This document shows, one piece after another, positions 36,557 to 44,811 of a stretch of 64,000 nt of DNA. The first letter of the stretch is position 1. Every line of letters begins with the position of its first letter. Under the pieces are notes generated by a model that worked only from the letters and a program-made list of their open reading frames with translations, was not told where the DNA came from and did not search any database. Source of the DNA: Micromonospora sp. WMMD1102 (GTDB lineage Bacteria; Actinomycetota; Actinomycetes; Mycobacteriales; Micromonosporaceae); contig NZ_JARUBN010000001.1 in NCBI RefSeq assembly GCF_029626265.1, positions 5,893,001-5,957,000 of the forward strand, read 5' to 3'. A program made the translations under genes and the position numbers.

Positions 36557-36562
36557 TAGCGT
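36557..36562 (+). promoter_or_regulatory. -10 box TAGCGT, leaderless start of the histidine kinase
   Basis: TAGCGT ends seven bases before the GTG at 36570. The 240 bases between the divergent ATPase and kinase genes also hold a duplicated GGTCRTGGCRGCTGGTGCCG (about 36389-36437), a candidate binding site pair. Confidence 0.6.
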
Positions 36563-36569
36563 TGGTGCC

Positions 36570-37895
36570 GTGACCCGGCCCCGCCCCCGTACCCTGCTGG
36601 AAGCCGTCGCCCGGCGCCGGTTCCCGCTGACCGGCTGGCCGTGGCGGGCGCTCGCCTACCTGCTCGGCACCCCGCCGGTGGCGTTCGCCGCCGGTGTCCC
36701 GCTCGCGCTGCTCGGCCTGCCCTGGCTCTATCTGCTCGGCCGGGGCACCGGGATCACCGAGCTGCCGCTCGGCACGCTGGCGCTGCTGCTGGCGCTCGGT
36801 GCGGTACTGCTCGGCGGGCTCGGCCCGCTGGTTGCGCTGCCGCTGGCCGGGCTGGAGCGGCTCCGGCTGCGCCTGGTCGACAACCGCCCGGTCAGCTCTG
36901 GACACCGGCCCGTCCCCGCCGCCGACCCGTGGTCCTGGCTGCGGACCCGGTACGCCGAGCCGGCCACCTGGCTGGCGCTGCTGCACGCCGGCCTGCTCGG
37001 CACGGTCGGGCTGCTCCTCTCGGCCACCGCCGGTGTGCTGCTGCTCCTGGTCGCGGTGCTGGTCGCCGGCCCGGTGCTGCTGCACACCGGCGACGGCCCG
37101 ATCTCGATCGGGTTCGCGCGGATCGACACCGTCGCGGAGGCGGTGCCGTACTCGCTGCTCGGGCTGGTGCTGCTGGCCGTCTCGCCGTACCCGCTGGCGA
37201 TGCTGGCCGCCGGGCAGGGGGCGCTGACCCGGGCACTGCTCGGCGGCGCCGGTGGCCAGGACCGGCTGCGCACCGAGCTGGTCGAGGTGGCCCGGTCCCG
37301 GGCCCGGCTGGTGGACGCGTTCGAGGCCGAACGGCGCCGGATCGAACGCGACCTGCACGACGGGGCGCAGCAGCGGCTGGTCAGTCTCACCCTGCAACTC
37401 GGGTTGGCCCGGCTGGAGATCCCGGCCGGCAGCCCGGGTGCGGCGGCGGTGGCGGACGCGCACGAGCAGGCGAAACTCTTCATGACCGAGCTGCGGGAGC
37501 TGATCCGGAACATCCATCCCAAGGTGCTCACCGACCGGGGCCTGCCGGCGGCGGTACGCGACCTCGCCGACTCCTCGGCGGTGCCGGTGACCGTCGAGGC
37601 GGAGTTGCCGGCGCGGCTGCCGAACCCGGTGGAGGGGACGGCGTACTTCGTCGTCGCCGAGGCACTAACCAACGTCGCCAAGCACAGCGGGGCGACGGCG
37701 GCCACGGTCACGCTGCGGCTGCGGGGCGAGCGGTTGACGGTCGAGGTCGCCGACGACGGTCGCGGCGGCGCCGAGCCCGGCCATGGCAGCGGGTTGACCG
37801 GACTGGCCGACCGGGTGGCCGGAGTCGACGGAAGAATGCTGCTGTCCAGCCCGCCGGGCGGGCCGACGCTGCTGCGCGTGGAACTGCCGTGCTGA
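36570..37895 (+). CDS. Two-component sensor histidine kinase (NarX/DesK type)
   Basis: A 441-residue membrane sensor. Six or so hydrophobic segments occupy residues 20-220. The HisKA_3 dimerisation helix follows with RRRIERDLHDGAQQRLVSL and phosphorylated His263, and the ATPase domain has EALTNVAKHSGA (N box), EVADDGRGG and GSGLTGLADR. It is coupled to the response regulator, whose GTG overlaps its final codons by seven bases. It is divergent from the ABC exporter, as is common when such a pair controls an efflux pump. Confidence 0.95.
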   Translation: MTRPRPRTLLEAVARRRFPLTGWPWRALAYLLGTPPVAFAAGVPLALLGLPWLYLLGRGTGITELPLGTLALLLALGAVLLGGLGPLVALPLAGLERLRLRLVDNRPVSSGHRPVPAADPWSWLRTRYAEPATWLALLHAGLLGTVGLLLSATAGVLLLLVAVLVAGPVLLHTGDGPISIGFARIDTVAEAVPYSLLGLVLLAVSPYPLAMLAAGQGALTRALLGGAGGQDRLRTELVEVARSRARLVDAFEAERRRIERDLHDGAQQRLVSLTLQLGLARLEIPAGSPGAAAVADAHEQAKLFMTELRELIRNIHPKVLTDRGLPAAVRDLADSSAVPVTVEAELPARLPNPVEGTAYFVVAEALTNVAKHSGATAATVTLRLRGERLTVEVADDGRGGAEPGHGSGLTGLADRVAGVDGRMLLSSPPGGPTLLRVELPC

Positions 37896-38539
37896 TCCGG
37901 GTGGTCCTCGCCGAGGACGGCGTACTGCTCCGGGAGGGGCTGGCCGGGCTGCTCGGCCGGTTCGGCTTCGAGGTGGTGGCCGCCGTCGCGGACGCGGAGG
38001 CGCTCGGCGCCGCGGTCGAGGAGTACGCCCCGGATCTGGTGTTGACCGACATCCGGATGCCGCCGGACTTCACCGACGAGGGGCTGCGGGCGGCGGTACG
38101 GCTGCGCCGGGCCCACCCCGGGCTGGCCGTGGTGGCGCTGAGCCAGTACGTCGAGCAGAGCTACGCCGCCGAGCTGCTCGACTCCGGCGGCGGTCGCGGG
38201 GTCGGCTACCTGCTCAAGGACCGGGTGGTCGACGTGGCGGAGTTCGTCGGCGCGCTCCGCCAGGTGGTCGCCGGCGGCACCGTCGTCGACCCCGAGGTGG
38301 TACGCCAACTGCTGCGGCGGCGGCGCGACCCGCTGGCCCGGCTCTCCGGCCGGGAGCGGGAGGTGCTGGCGCTGGTCGCCGAGGGACGCTCCAACGCGGC
38401 GATCGCCCGGGTGCTGGTGGTCTCCGAGGCGGCCGTGGGCAAGCACGTCGGCAACATCCTGGCCAAACTCGACCTGCCGCCGACCGAGGACACCAACCGA
38501 CGGGTACTCGCGGTGCTGGCCTACCTCACCGACCGGTAA
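37889..38539 (+). CDS. NarL/LuxR-family response regulator
   Basis: A 216-residue regulator with a receiver domain (phospho-acceptor Asp54 in LTDIRMP; Lys in GYLLKDRV) and a C-terminal LuxR-type HTH (LSGREREVLALVAEGRSNAAIARVL, then VGKHVGNILAKL). It is the partner of the kinase just upstream. The stop codon is the beginning of the terminator stem. Confidence 0.95.
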   Translation: MLIRVVLAEDGVLLREGLAGLLGRFGFEVVAAVADAEALGAAVEEYAPDLVLTDIRMPPDFTDEGLRAAVRLRRAHPGLAVVALSQYVEQSYAAELLDSGGGRGVGYLLKDRVVDVAEFVGALRQVVAGGTVVDPEVVRQLLRRRRDPLARLSGREREVLALVAEGRSNAAIARVLVVSEAAVGKHVGNILAKLDLPPTEDTNRRVLAVLAYLTDR

Positions 38540-38587
38540 GGAAGGGCCCCCGCATATCGTTTCTGTATATGCGGGGGCCCTTCCTTA
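38537..38587. terminator. Terminator, 21-bp perfect inverted repeat of the TAAGGAAGGGCCCC family
   Basis: TAAGGAAGGGCCCCCGCATA and one more base (38537-38557) pair perfectly with 38567-38587 around a 9-base loop. The left arm starts at the response-regulator stop codon. A relative lies at 56564-56616. Confidence 0.9.
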
Positions 38588-38595
38588 CCATTCAG

Positions 38596-39237
38596 TCAGA
38601 CCTGGCCGGGATAGAAGCCGTGCCGGGCGAGTGGGCCGATCAGCTGTGCCTCCTCGTAGGCGAAGTGCGACAGCAGGGTGTCGGTGAGCAGGTCGATCGC
38701 CTCGCTGATCGGGCCGTAGTCGGTCGGGTTGCGGGCCAGGTGCACGAGCGCCGCGTCGACCCCCTCCAACACCTCGTGGATCGCCAGGTGCTCGGAGTGC
38801 AACCGGTCCAGTACGGCCGCCAGGTCCGGCTGGCTGCGCCGCAGATGCGGGAAGACGCCCTGACTCTCCATGGTGTGATGGGTCGCCACCGCGCGGCACT
38901 GGGCCTGGCAGACGCCGCCGAGGGTCCAGTCGTTGGCCCGGACGGTCATCACGTTGATCTCGTCGCGGGCGTCGCCGATCGCGGCCGTGCCCTCCCTGAC
39001 CTGCTGGAGGAGGTCGCGGACCTGCCGCAGTTCCGCCCGGTAGTGGTCGTGCACGTCGACGAGGTGCCGGCCGGCGTACCGGCCCTGGTGCGTGAAGGTG
39101 ACCTCCGGCGGCGGCTCGGGTGCGTTCGGTCGGGTCGACTCGTCCAGCACGCTCTTCGGGCTGAGCCGCTCGGTCGGCGGGGCGGTCGGCAGTACGCCCG
39201 TCCGCCGGGTCAGCCAGTGCTGCTTCTCGGTGGTCAT
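38596..39237 (-). CDS. Hemerythrin-like domain protein
   Basis: A 213-residue protein. From residue 60 it has the spaced His/Glu pattern of hemerythrin-like four-helix bundles (LVDVHDHYRAEL, RAVATHHTMESQGVFPHL, SEHLAIHEVLE, LLSHFAYEEAQL), expected to bind a di-iron centre and oxygen or NO. Residues 1-58 are Pro/Thr-rich. AAGGCAGG precedes the ATG. The leader carries two copies of GGAAGATCGTSAAGG and a GATAAT box around 39290. Confidence 0.88.
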   Translation of the reverse strand: MTTEKQHWLTRRTGVLPTAPPTERLSPKSVLDESTRPNAPEPPPEVTFTHQGRYAGRHLVDVHDHYRAELRQVRDLLQQVREGTAAIGDARDEINVMTVRANDWTLGGVCQAQCRAVATHHTMESQGVFPHLRRSQPDLAAVLDRLHSEHLAIHEVLEGVDAALVHLARNPTDYGPISEAIDLLTDTLLSHFAYEEAQLIGPLARHGFYPGQV

Positions 39238-39479
39238 GACCTGCCTTCACGATCTTCCGGGACCTTGACGATCTTCCAGGCGATCTTGATTATCCGACAC
39301 CTGCGTCCGGGTGAAGATCCGCAGGGCGGCGCTCCTCCGGCCGGGCCCACCAGCCGGGCGGCAGACCGGTCGGGCGGCGGTAGGTTGGAGGCCGTGGCCG
39401 AGGCGTACTCGGTCGAGTCTCTCCGGCCCCGCACGGCCCGGCACGCCGGACGGGGCCGGGCCGGACTTCGGAGGGCGAC

Positions 39480-39941
39480 GTGGCGAGCTGGCGGGAGATC
39501 GAACAGGACGCCCCGGGCTTCGCGGCGCGGGTGCGGGAACGCTTCTCGGCCGGTACCCACAAGAGCATCGCGACGCTGCGCCGGGACGGCTCGCCCCGGA
39601 TCAGCGGTCTCGAACTCGAGTTCGGCGACGGAGAGGTCACACTCGGCATGATGAGCGGCTCGATGAAGCTGCTCGACGTGCGGCGGGATCCGCGGATCGC
39701 CGTGCACAGCCCGACCATCGACCCGCCCGGGGACGCTCCGGAAAGTTGGTCGGGTGACGCCAAGCTCGCCGGCCGGGTGGTCCCGGTGCCGCCGCCGGCC
39801 GACAACCCGCACGAGAACGCCGGGTTCTTCCGGATCGACATCAGCGAGGCGGTGCTGACGTACGTCGGCACGCCCGCCGACCATCTCGTGATCGAGTCGT
39901 GGCACCCGGGTACCGGTTGGCGGCGACGCAGCCGGGACTGA
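39480..39941 (+). CDS. PPOX-class split-barrel flavoprotein
   Basis: A 153-residue pyridoxamine-5'-phosphate-oxidase-like split barrel (KSIATLRRDGSPRISGLELEF, MKLLDVRRDPRIAVHSPT, AGFFRIDISEAVLTYVGTP). Such actinobacterial proteins bind FMN, F420 or heme; the cofactor cannot be told. CGGAGGG precedes the GTG. It lies 61 bases upstream of the SDR gene on the same strand. Confidence 0.85.
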   Translation: MASWREIEQDAPGFAARVRERFSAGTHKSIATLRRDGSPRISGLELEFGDGEVTLGMMSGSMKLLDVRRDPRIAVHSPTIDPPGDAPESWSGDAKLAGRVVPVPPPADNPHENAGFFRIDISEAVLTYVGTPADHLVIESWHPGTGWRRRSRD

Positions 39942-39989
39942 GCCGCTCGGCCCGCCGGCCGCTGCCGTGGGCGCACGGGCACCGGCCGG

Positions 39990-39995
39990 TACGGT
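39990..39995 (+). promoter_or_regulatory. -10 box TACGGT, leaderless start of the SDR gene
   Basis: TACGGT ends seven bases before the ATG at 40003. Confidence 0.6.
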
Positions 39996-40002
39996 GGGTG
40001 CG

Positions 40003-40827
40003 ATGCCGTACCCGACCGGCCCGGAAACCTCCGGGCGCACGTCCTTTTCGGACAGTGCGGGATCGATCGTGGTCACCGGCGGCGCCCGTGGCGTCGGCCG
40101 GGCGATCGTGGAGCGGCTGCTCCGCACCGCCGACCGGGTGGTGGTGCTCGACCAGGACCGTGCGGCACCGGCCCGGCTCGCCGACCATCCGGCCGGGCCA
40201 CGGCTGGTGGTGGTCTCCGGTGACGCGGCCGACGAGGCGGTGACGGAACGCGCCGCCGACGAGGCGACCGCCGCCGGACCGCTGCGCGGCTGGGTGAACA
40301 ACGCTGCCGTGTTCCGGGACGCCTCGCTGCACGACACCCCCGCCCGGGAGGTACTCGACCTCATCGGGGCGAACCTCGACGCCACGGTGCTGGGCTGCGG
40401 GACCGCGATCCGCCGCTTCCTCGGCACCGGCGTCCCGGGCGCGATCGTGAACGTCTCGTCGCACCAGGCCCAGCGGCCGGTGCCGGGCTCCCTGCCGTAC
40501 GCGACGGCGAAGGCGGCCGTGGAGGGCCTGACCCGCGCCCTCGCCGTGGAGTACGGCCGGTACGGCATCCGGGTCAACGCGGTCGCCCTCGGTTCGATCA
40601 CGACCGAGCGCTATGCCGCCCTGCTGGCCGCGCAGGACCCGGCCGGCGTCGAGCGGATCGAGCGGGACATGCGCCGGCTGCACCCGATCGGCCGGATCGG
40701 TCGCCCCGAGGAGGTCGCCGCCACCGTCGCGCACCTGCTCTCGCCCGAGGCGAGCCTGCTCACCGGAGTCGTGCTGCCGGTCGACGGCGGACGCTCCGCG
40801 CTCGGCCTGGATCCCGAGGCGCCCTGA
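40003..40827 (+). CDS. SDR-family NAD(P)-dependent oxidoreductase
   Basis: A 274-residue classical short-chain dehydrogenase. The cofactor motif is VTGGARGVGR (25-34), the NNAA stretch is WVNNAAVF, and the catalytic Ser, Tyr and Lys are in NVSSHQAQ and LPYATAK. The family end is LLTGVVLPVDGGRSALG. Asp after the second strand (VVVLDQDR) suggests NAD over NADP. Substrate unknown. Confidence 0.93.
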   Translation: MPYPTGPETSGRTSFSDSAGSIVVTGGARGVGRAIVERLLRTADRVVVLDQDRAAPARLADHPAGPRLVVVSGDAADEAVTERAADEATAAGPLRGWVNNAAVFRDASLHDTPAREVLDLIGANLDATVLGCGTAIRRFLGTGVPGAIVNVSSHQAQRPVPGSLPYATAKAAVEGLTRALAVEYGRYGIRVNAVALGSITTERYAALLAAQDPAGVERIERDMRRLHPIGRIGRPEEVAATVAHLLSPEASLLTGVVLPVDGGRSALGLDPEAP

Positions 40828-40939
40828 CCCGGCGGACCCGGGCAGCGGGGCCCGGTCACCCGCCCCAACCTGCCCGCCCCGCCGCCGGCCCGAACCCTGC
40901 CCGCCCCCGCCCAGCCGGCCCGAACCCTGCCCGAGCTGC

Positions 40940-41758
40940 TCAGCCGGCCCGGGCCGCGCGCCAGCGACGGGCGGTACGGTGCTGCTGCCTGGCTTCCTCG
41001 CCCGCCAACCCGTGCGCCTTGCCGGCCGGGGTCGGCAACCAGCGCCGGAGCTGGGCTGCCCGGCTGGCTGCGGCGAACGCCTCTTCCCGCAGGCTGCGAG
41101 CTGCCGCGGCGGCCACCTCGGCGTCCCGCCACGCGGTCCGCTCCCGCTCCTCGGCTACCCGGTGCGCGGCGAGCAGGCTGTCCCGGGCCGCCCGGCGGAG
41201 CAGGATCTCCTGCTCGGCCGGGTGCCGGCGCGGGTCCCAGCCGTTCCGGTTGGCCAGCGCGTCACTGAGTTGCAGCACCGTCAGCTCCTGCCGGGTGCAG
41301 GCCACCATCGCGGCGCGGTGCAGGAAACGCTCGCGGTCGGCGTACTCGGCCGGGGTGCGTGGGGTCTGCGGCTCGGGCAGTACGGCGGTGGCGCCGAGCC
41401 GGCGGGCCGCCGCATCCGCCGCCTCGTACGCCTGCCAGGTCGTCTCGACCGTCTCCTGCGCCGCCAGCCACTCGTCCCGGCGGCGCTGGGCGGTGACCGC
41501 CGACCGCTCGGCGGCGACCGCCACCTCCTCGGCGTACCGGTGCAGTTCCGCCGCCCGGGTCACCAGCCGCTGCCGGCGCCCCTCGGCGTCCCGGACCGCC
41601 ACGTCGTAGCCGGATTCGTCGGCTGGCTGGGCGGTGACCGGGCCACCCGGGCGGACGACCAGCCAGATGCCCGCGGCCAGCGCGAGCCCGAGCAGGACGA
41701 GCCAGAGAGTGGTGGACCGGATCACCTCGATCAGGAGGTCGGACAGCAGGTTTTCCAT
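40940..41758 (-). CDS. Membrane-anchored coiled-coil protein, function unknown
   Basis: A 272-residue protein with one N-terminal membrane helix (TTLWLVLLGLALAAGIWLVV, 16-35) followed by long Ala/Arg/Glu-rich helices predicted as coiled coil. A short motif QELTVLQLSDALANRNGWDP interrupts the coils. The C-terminus is basic. GAGGTGCC precedes the ATG. No family is recognised. The small secreted protein upstream may be in the same unit. After its end, GCCGGCCCGAACCCTGCCCG occurs twice in the intergenic DNA. Confidence 0.75.
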   Translation of the reverse strand: MENLLSDLLIEVIRSTTLWLVLLGLALAAGIWLVVRPGGPVTAQPADESGYDVAVRDAEGRRQRLVTRAAELHRYAEEVAVAAERSAVTAQRRRDEWLAAQETVETTWQAYEAADAAARRLGATAVLPEPQTPRTPAEYADRERFLHRAAMVACTRQELTVLQLSDALANRNGWDPRRHPAEQEILLRRAARDSLLAAHRVAEERERTAWRDAEVAAAAARSLREEAFAAASRAAQLRRWLPTPAGKAHGLAGEEARQQHRTARRWRAARAG

Positions 41759-41837
41759 TGCGGCACCTCACGGGGTGGACGATGCGGACGAGAGTCGACG
41801 AGGCCGGACCGGACGCGCCTCGGGCGCGGTGCGGTCC

Positions 41838-42335
41838 TCAGCCGAGCGGGGGTGCGCGCGGCCCGGCCACCCGGGCGTACGCGTCACCTGCCGGCCATCC
41901 CCCGACCGCCGCCCCGACCAGCGGCCGATCCGGCTGCCCGCCGAAGAGGGCGGCCGGGACCTGCACCGTCGACACCACCGAGCCGGCCGCGACGGGCTCC
42001 TGCTCGCTCGGCGGCGCGCTGACGAGCGTCGCCGATGGCTGCTCGGCCACTGCCACCGGCGCGTCGCCGGCAACACCTGACGCTTCGTGGCGGGCTGTCC
42101 GGGACGATCCGCCGAGTGCCAGCGGCGAGCGGAGCCCGTCCACAGTCGACTCCGCTACGGAGGTCGACTCCGCTACGGCGGGCCGCGACTCGGCCGCCGC
42201 GAGGGCGGGGCCGGAGAGCCCGGCTCGGGCGCCACCGGCGCCCAGCAGCAGGCCCATCAACACCAGGGCGGTCACGAACCGCACCGACCGGCACGCTATC
42301 CACCACACGGGGCGGACCAGCGCGACGGAAGACAC
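41838..42335 (-). CDS. Small secreted or lipid-free exported protein, function unknown
   Basis: A 165-residue protein with a typical signal peptide (residues 1-36; CRSVRFVTALVLMGLLLGAG, ending ARAG). The mature part is low complexity, Ala/Ser/Val/Pro-rich without Cys, so it is probably unstructured and extracellular. It starts at a GTG with TAGGTT seven bases upstream, a leaderless arrangement that supports expression. Eighty bases separate it from the coiled-coil gene downstream. Confidence 0.6.
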   Translation of the reverse strand: MSSVALVRPVWWIACRSVRFVTALVLMGLLLGAGGARAGLSGPALAAAESRPAVAESTSVAESTVDGLRSPLALGGSSRTARHEASGVAGDAPVAVAEQPSATLVSAPPSEQEPVAAGSVVSTVQVPAALFGGQPDRPLVGAAVGGWPAGDAYARVAGPRAPPLG

Positions 42336-42342
42336 GCACCCC

Positions 42343-42348
42343 AACCTA
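42343..42348 (-). promoter_or_regulatory. -10 box TAGGTT of the small secreted protein gene
   Basis: TAGGTT on the minus strand ends seven bases before the GTG at 42335. Confidence 0.55.
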
Positions 42349-42513
42349 CCCCGGGTCGCCGGCAACCGCTCGTCGAACCGGAGCGGCCCTGGTCACCCCA
42401 GCCGGAGGAGCCCGAAGCGGCTCGGGTCGCCGCCCCAGACGGACGGTTGCGCCGTGAGCGAATCCGGCCGGTCCCGGCTGGCCTGCGCAGACCTCGCCAC
42501 CCATGCTTGTCCG

Positions 42514-43167
42514 ATGACGGAGCGGGGCATCGTGTTGTGGCTGCCGGGTGGGGGCTGGCGTGGCTGGTCGGACGAGGACGGCGCGGCGCTGGCCGGGCAC
42601 GGGCTGACGGTGGTGCAGGGCCGTTACCGGCTGAGTACCGAGGCCACCTGGCCGGCCCAGCTCGACGACGTACGGGCGGCGGCGCGGGAGCCGCTGGCCC
42701 GGGCCAGGTCGGCCGGGCTGCCGTTCCTGGTCGCCGGTGACTCGGCCGGTGGCCACCTGGCCCTGCACCTCGGCCTGCGCGGCGTGACCGAGCCGGGCGA
42801 CGTGGACGGCGTACTCGCCTTCTGGTCGCCGGTCGATCCGCTCGACGAGGAGTGGCTCCGGGCTCGTGGCGACGACAACCCCTGGGTGGCACTGCTGGGT
42901 CACCGGCCCGCGGCCGGCGATCCGGCGACCGTGGACGTGATCCCGTCGAGTCACGTCGGCAACAGCCGGGTACCGGTGTTGCTGGTGCACGGCGTGGCGG
43001 ACGCGGCCGTACCGGTGGGCCAGGCGGTCGCGCTGACCTCGACACTGCTCCGGGCCGGTCATCCGGTGCACTCGCTGGTCACGCACGGCGGGCACGCACT
43101 GCCGCTCGACCGGCCCGACATCCACGCCGTCACGGCGGCCTTCCTCGGCGCCAACCTGCCCGGCTGA
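42514..43167 (+). CDS. Alpha/beta hydrolase (esterase, hormone-sensitive-lipase-like)
   Basis: A 217-residue compact hydrolase. LPGGGWRGWSDEDG is the oxyanion-hole HGGG-like stretch and AGDSAGGHLAL the nucleophile elbow with Ser77; VLLVHGVADAAVPVGQA supplies the Asp and VTHGGHALPL the His. Small-ester hydrolysis is expected. The ATG at 42514 has CATGCT six bases upstream. Confidence 0.88.
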   Translation: MTERGIVLWLPGGGWRGWSDEDGAALAGHGLTVVQGRYRLSTEATWPAQLDDVRAAAREPLARARSAGLPFLVAGDSAGGHLALHLGLRGVTEPGDVDGVLAFWSPVDPLDEEWLRARGDDNPWVALLGHRPAAGDPATVDVIPSSHVGNSRVPVLLVHGVADAAVPVGQAVALTSTLLRAGHPVHSLVTHGGHALPLDRPDIHAVTAAFLGANLPG

Positions 43168-43242
43168 CCCTCCACACCGGACGGTCCGTGGTGCGGGCGC
43201 CCAGCCCGTCCGGCCGGGCACTCGCCCCGGGTGGCCGGGCGG

Positions 43243-44361
43243 TCAGCCGCGCAGGGCTTCGAGCCGGGGCACCAGGTCCACCGGGGCCGGCATCGCGGCC
43301 ATTTCCTGGCGTACCTCGTCGGCGGCGGAGCCGAGTGCCGGATCGGTGACCAGCCGGTCCAGCACCGCACCAGTGATCTCCTTTTCGGGTACGGCCAGTC
43401 CGGCCCCCCGGGCCGCCACCAGCTCGGCGTTGTGCCGGCGGTCCCCGGGGCCGGGCACCACGAGCTGCGGTACGCCCGCGGCCAGCGCGCCGAGCACCGA
43501 ACCCGCCCCGCCGTGGTGCACCACCCCGGTGCAGTACGGCAGCGCGGCGTTGATCGGGATCCACTCCACGGTACGGACGTTCTCCGGCAACGACTTCAGC
43601 CGCGACACCCGCCGGTCGGGGCGGACCAGCACGACCTCGGCGTCGGTGTTGGCGGCGGCCCGGACCACGGCGGTCATCAGCGCTCCACCGCCCGGCCCGG
43701 CCACCGTGCTGCGGCTGACCAGGATCCGCGGCCGTCCGCCCGGCTCCCGGAGCCAGTCCGGCAGCTCACCGACGCCGGTCGGCGGCACGCCGCGCAGCTG
43801 CCAGCCGGCCCGCCCGCCGACCACGCTTGGCGGAGCGACGGTCAGGATGGCGGCGCTCGGACGCAGGCTGCCGATCCCGCTGCGCTGCTGGGCCCGGACC
43901 AGCCGGGCGGCGGTCACCCGGACCAGTTCGGCGCCGTCGAAGAGGGAGTTCTCGTGCAGTACCGCCGGCACCGCCCGGCGGGCGGCGGCGAGCGCGCCGG
44001 CCACGGCCAGCGGTTCGTGCACGACGAGATCGGGTTGCCAGCGGTCGGCCAGGGTGACCAGGCCGTCGACCATCTGCTCGTTGGCCGCACCGAAGAGCAG
44101 CGCGACGCCCCGGGTGCCGCCCCGGCCGGCCAGCTCGGCGCGGGCGATCATCGGATGGCGCAGCATGGTCCGCCGCGCGATCCAGTCGAACCGGAAGCCG
44201 GGGGCGATGTCCTCGACCGGCAACCCCGTCCGGCGTACGGCGAGCCCGTCGCCGCCGGTGGCGACCAGCACCTCGTGCCCGGCGTCCCGGATCGCCTCGG
44301 CGAGCGGCACCATCGGGAAGACGTGTCCGAGCAACGGTGCGGAGGCGAACAGCACTCGCAT
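43243..44361 (-). CDS. Glycosyltransferase, GT1 (macrolide/UDP-glucuronosyl type)
   Basis: A 372-residue GT-B fold transferase. It begins RVLFASAPLLGHVFPMVPLA, the acceptor-domain signature with the likely catalytic His13, and ends with the nucleotide-sugar site TGVVHHGGAGSVLGALAAGVPQLVVPG. Members glycosylate natural products or detoxify antibiotics. A TAGGCT box lies six bases before the ATG. It is divergent from the PadR/ABC operon, so it may be regulated with it as a modify-and-export system; this is inference. Confidence 0.92.
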   Translation of the reverse strand: MRVLFASAPLLGHVFPMVPLAEAIRDAGHEVLVATGGDGLAVRRTGLPVEDIAPGFRFDWIARRTMLRHPMIARAELAGRGGTRGVALLFGAANEQMVDGLVTLADRWQPDLVVHEPLAVAGALAAARRAVPAVLHENSLFDGAELVRVTAARLVRAQQRSGIGSLRPSAAILTVAPPSVVGGRAGWQLRGVPPTGVGELPDWLREPGGRPRILVSRSTVAGPGGGALMTAVVRAAANTDAEVVLVRPDRRVSRLKSLPENVRTVEWIPINAALPYCTGVVHHGGAGSVLGALAAGVPQLVVPGPGDRRHNAELVAARGAGLAVPEKEITGAVLDRLVTDPALGSAADEVRQEMAAMPAPVDLVPRLEALRG

Positions 44362-44367
44362 GTGATC

Positions 44368-44373
44368 AGCCTA
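44368..44373 (-). promoter_or_regulatory. -10 box TAGGCT, leaderless start of the glycosyltransferase
   Basis: TAGGCT on the minus strand ends six bases before the ATG at 44361. Confidence 0.6.
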
Positions 44374-44444
44374 GTGAGCGCCGTGCCGCCGGCCGGCACC
44401 GACCAACGGGCGGCATAGCGGGAGCGCACTAGATTGCCGTGCAA

Positions 44445-44465
44445 GCTAGCTGGCTGTGCTACCTT
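44445..44465 (+). promoter_or_regulatory. PadR promoter: TACCTT with AGCTAGCT palindrome
   Basis: TACCTT (44460-44465) ends seven bases before the GTG at 44473. An AGCTAGCT palindrome at 44445-44452 lies just upstream, where PadR proteins often bind for autoregulation. Confidence 0.5.
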
Positions 44466-44472
44466 CTTCGCC

Positions 44473-44811
44473 GTGGATCAGGAGCGCCGTGGCCAGTGGC
44501 TGCGCGGGGTGCTCGACCTGTGCGTCCTCGCCCTGCTGCACCGCCGGGAGTCCTACGGATACGAGTTGGCCCAGTCGCTCGACGCGAGCGGGATCGGCCC
44601 GATCCAGGGCGGCACCCTCTATCCGGTGCTGCTCCGGCTGCAACGGACCGGCCTGGTGAGCGCGCAGTGGCGGGAGGGGGCCGCCGGGCCGGCCCGCAAG
44701 TACTACCGGATCACTCCGGCCGGCGCCGAGACGCTGCGCCGGACGGCCGTCGACTGGGACGCCTTCGCCAGCGGGGTGGGGACGGTCCTGCGGGAGGTGG
44801 GGACACGGTGA
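44473..44811 (+). CDS. PadR-family transcriptional regulator
   Basis: A 112-residue winged-helix repressor: LDLCVLALLHRRESYGYELAQ, then GGTLYPVLLRLQRTGLVSAQW and RKYYRITPAG are the family's core motifs. It is the first gene of a coupled operon with an ABC exporter (GTGA overlap with the next gene). PadR proteins of this class usually repress such operons and respond to a toxic ligand. Confidence 0.95.
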   Translation: MDQERRGQWLRGVLDLCVLALLHRRESYGYELAQSLDASGIGPIQGGTLYPVLLRLQRTGLVSAQWREGAAGPARKYYRITPAGAETLRRTAVDWDAFASGVGTVLREVGTR

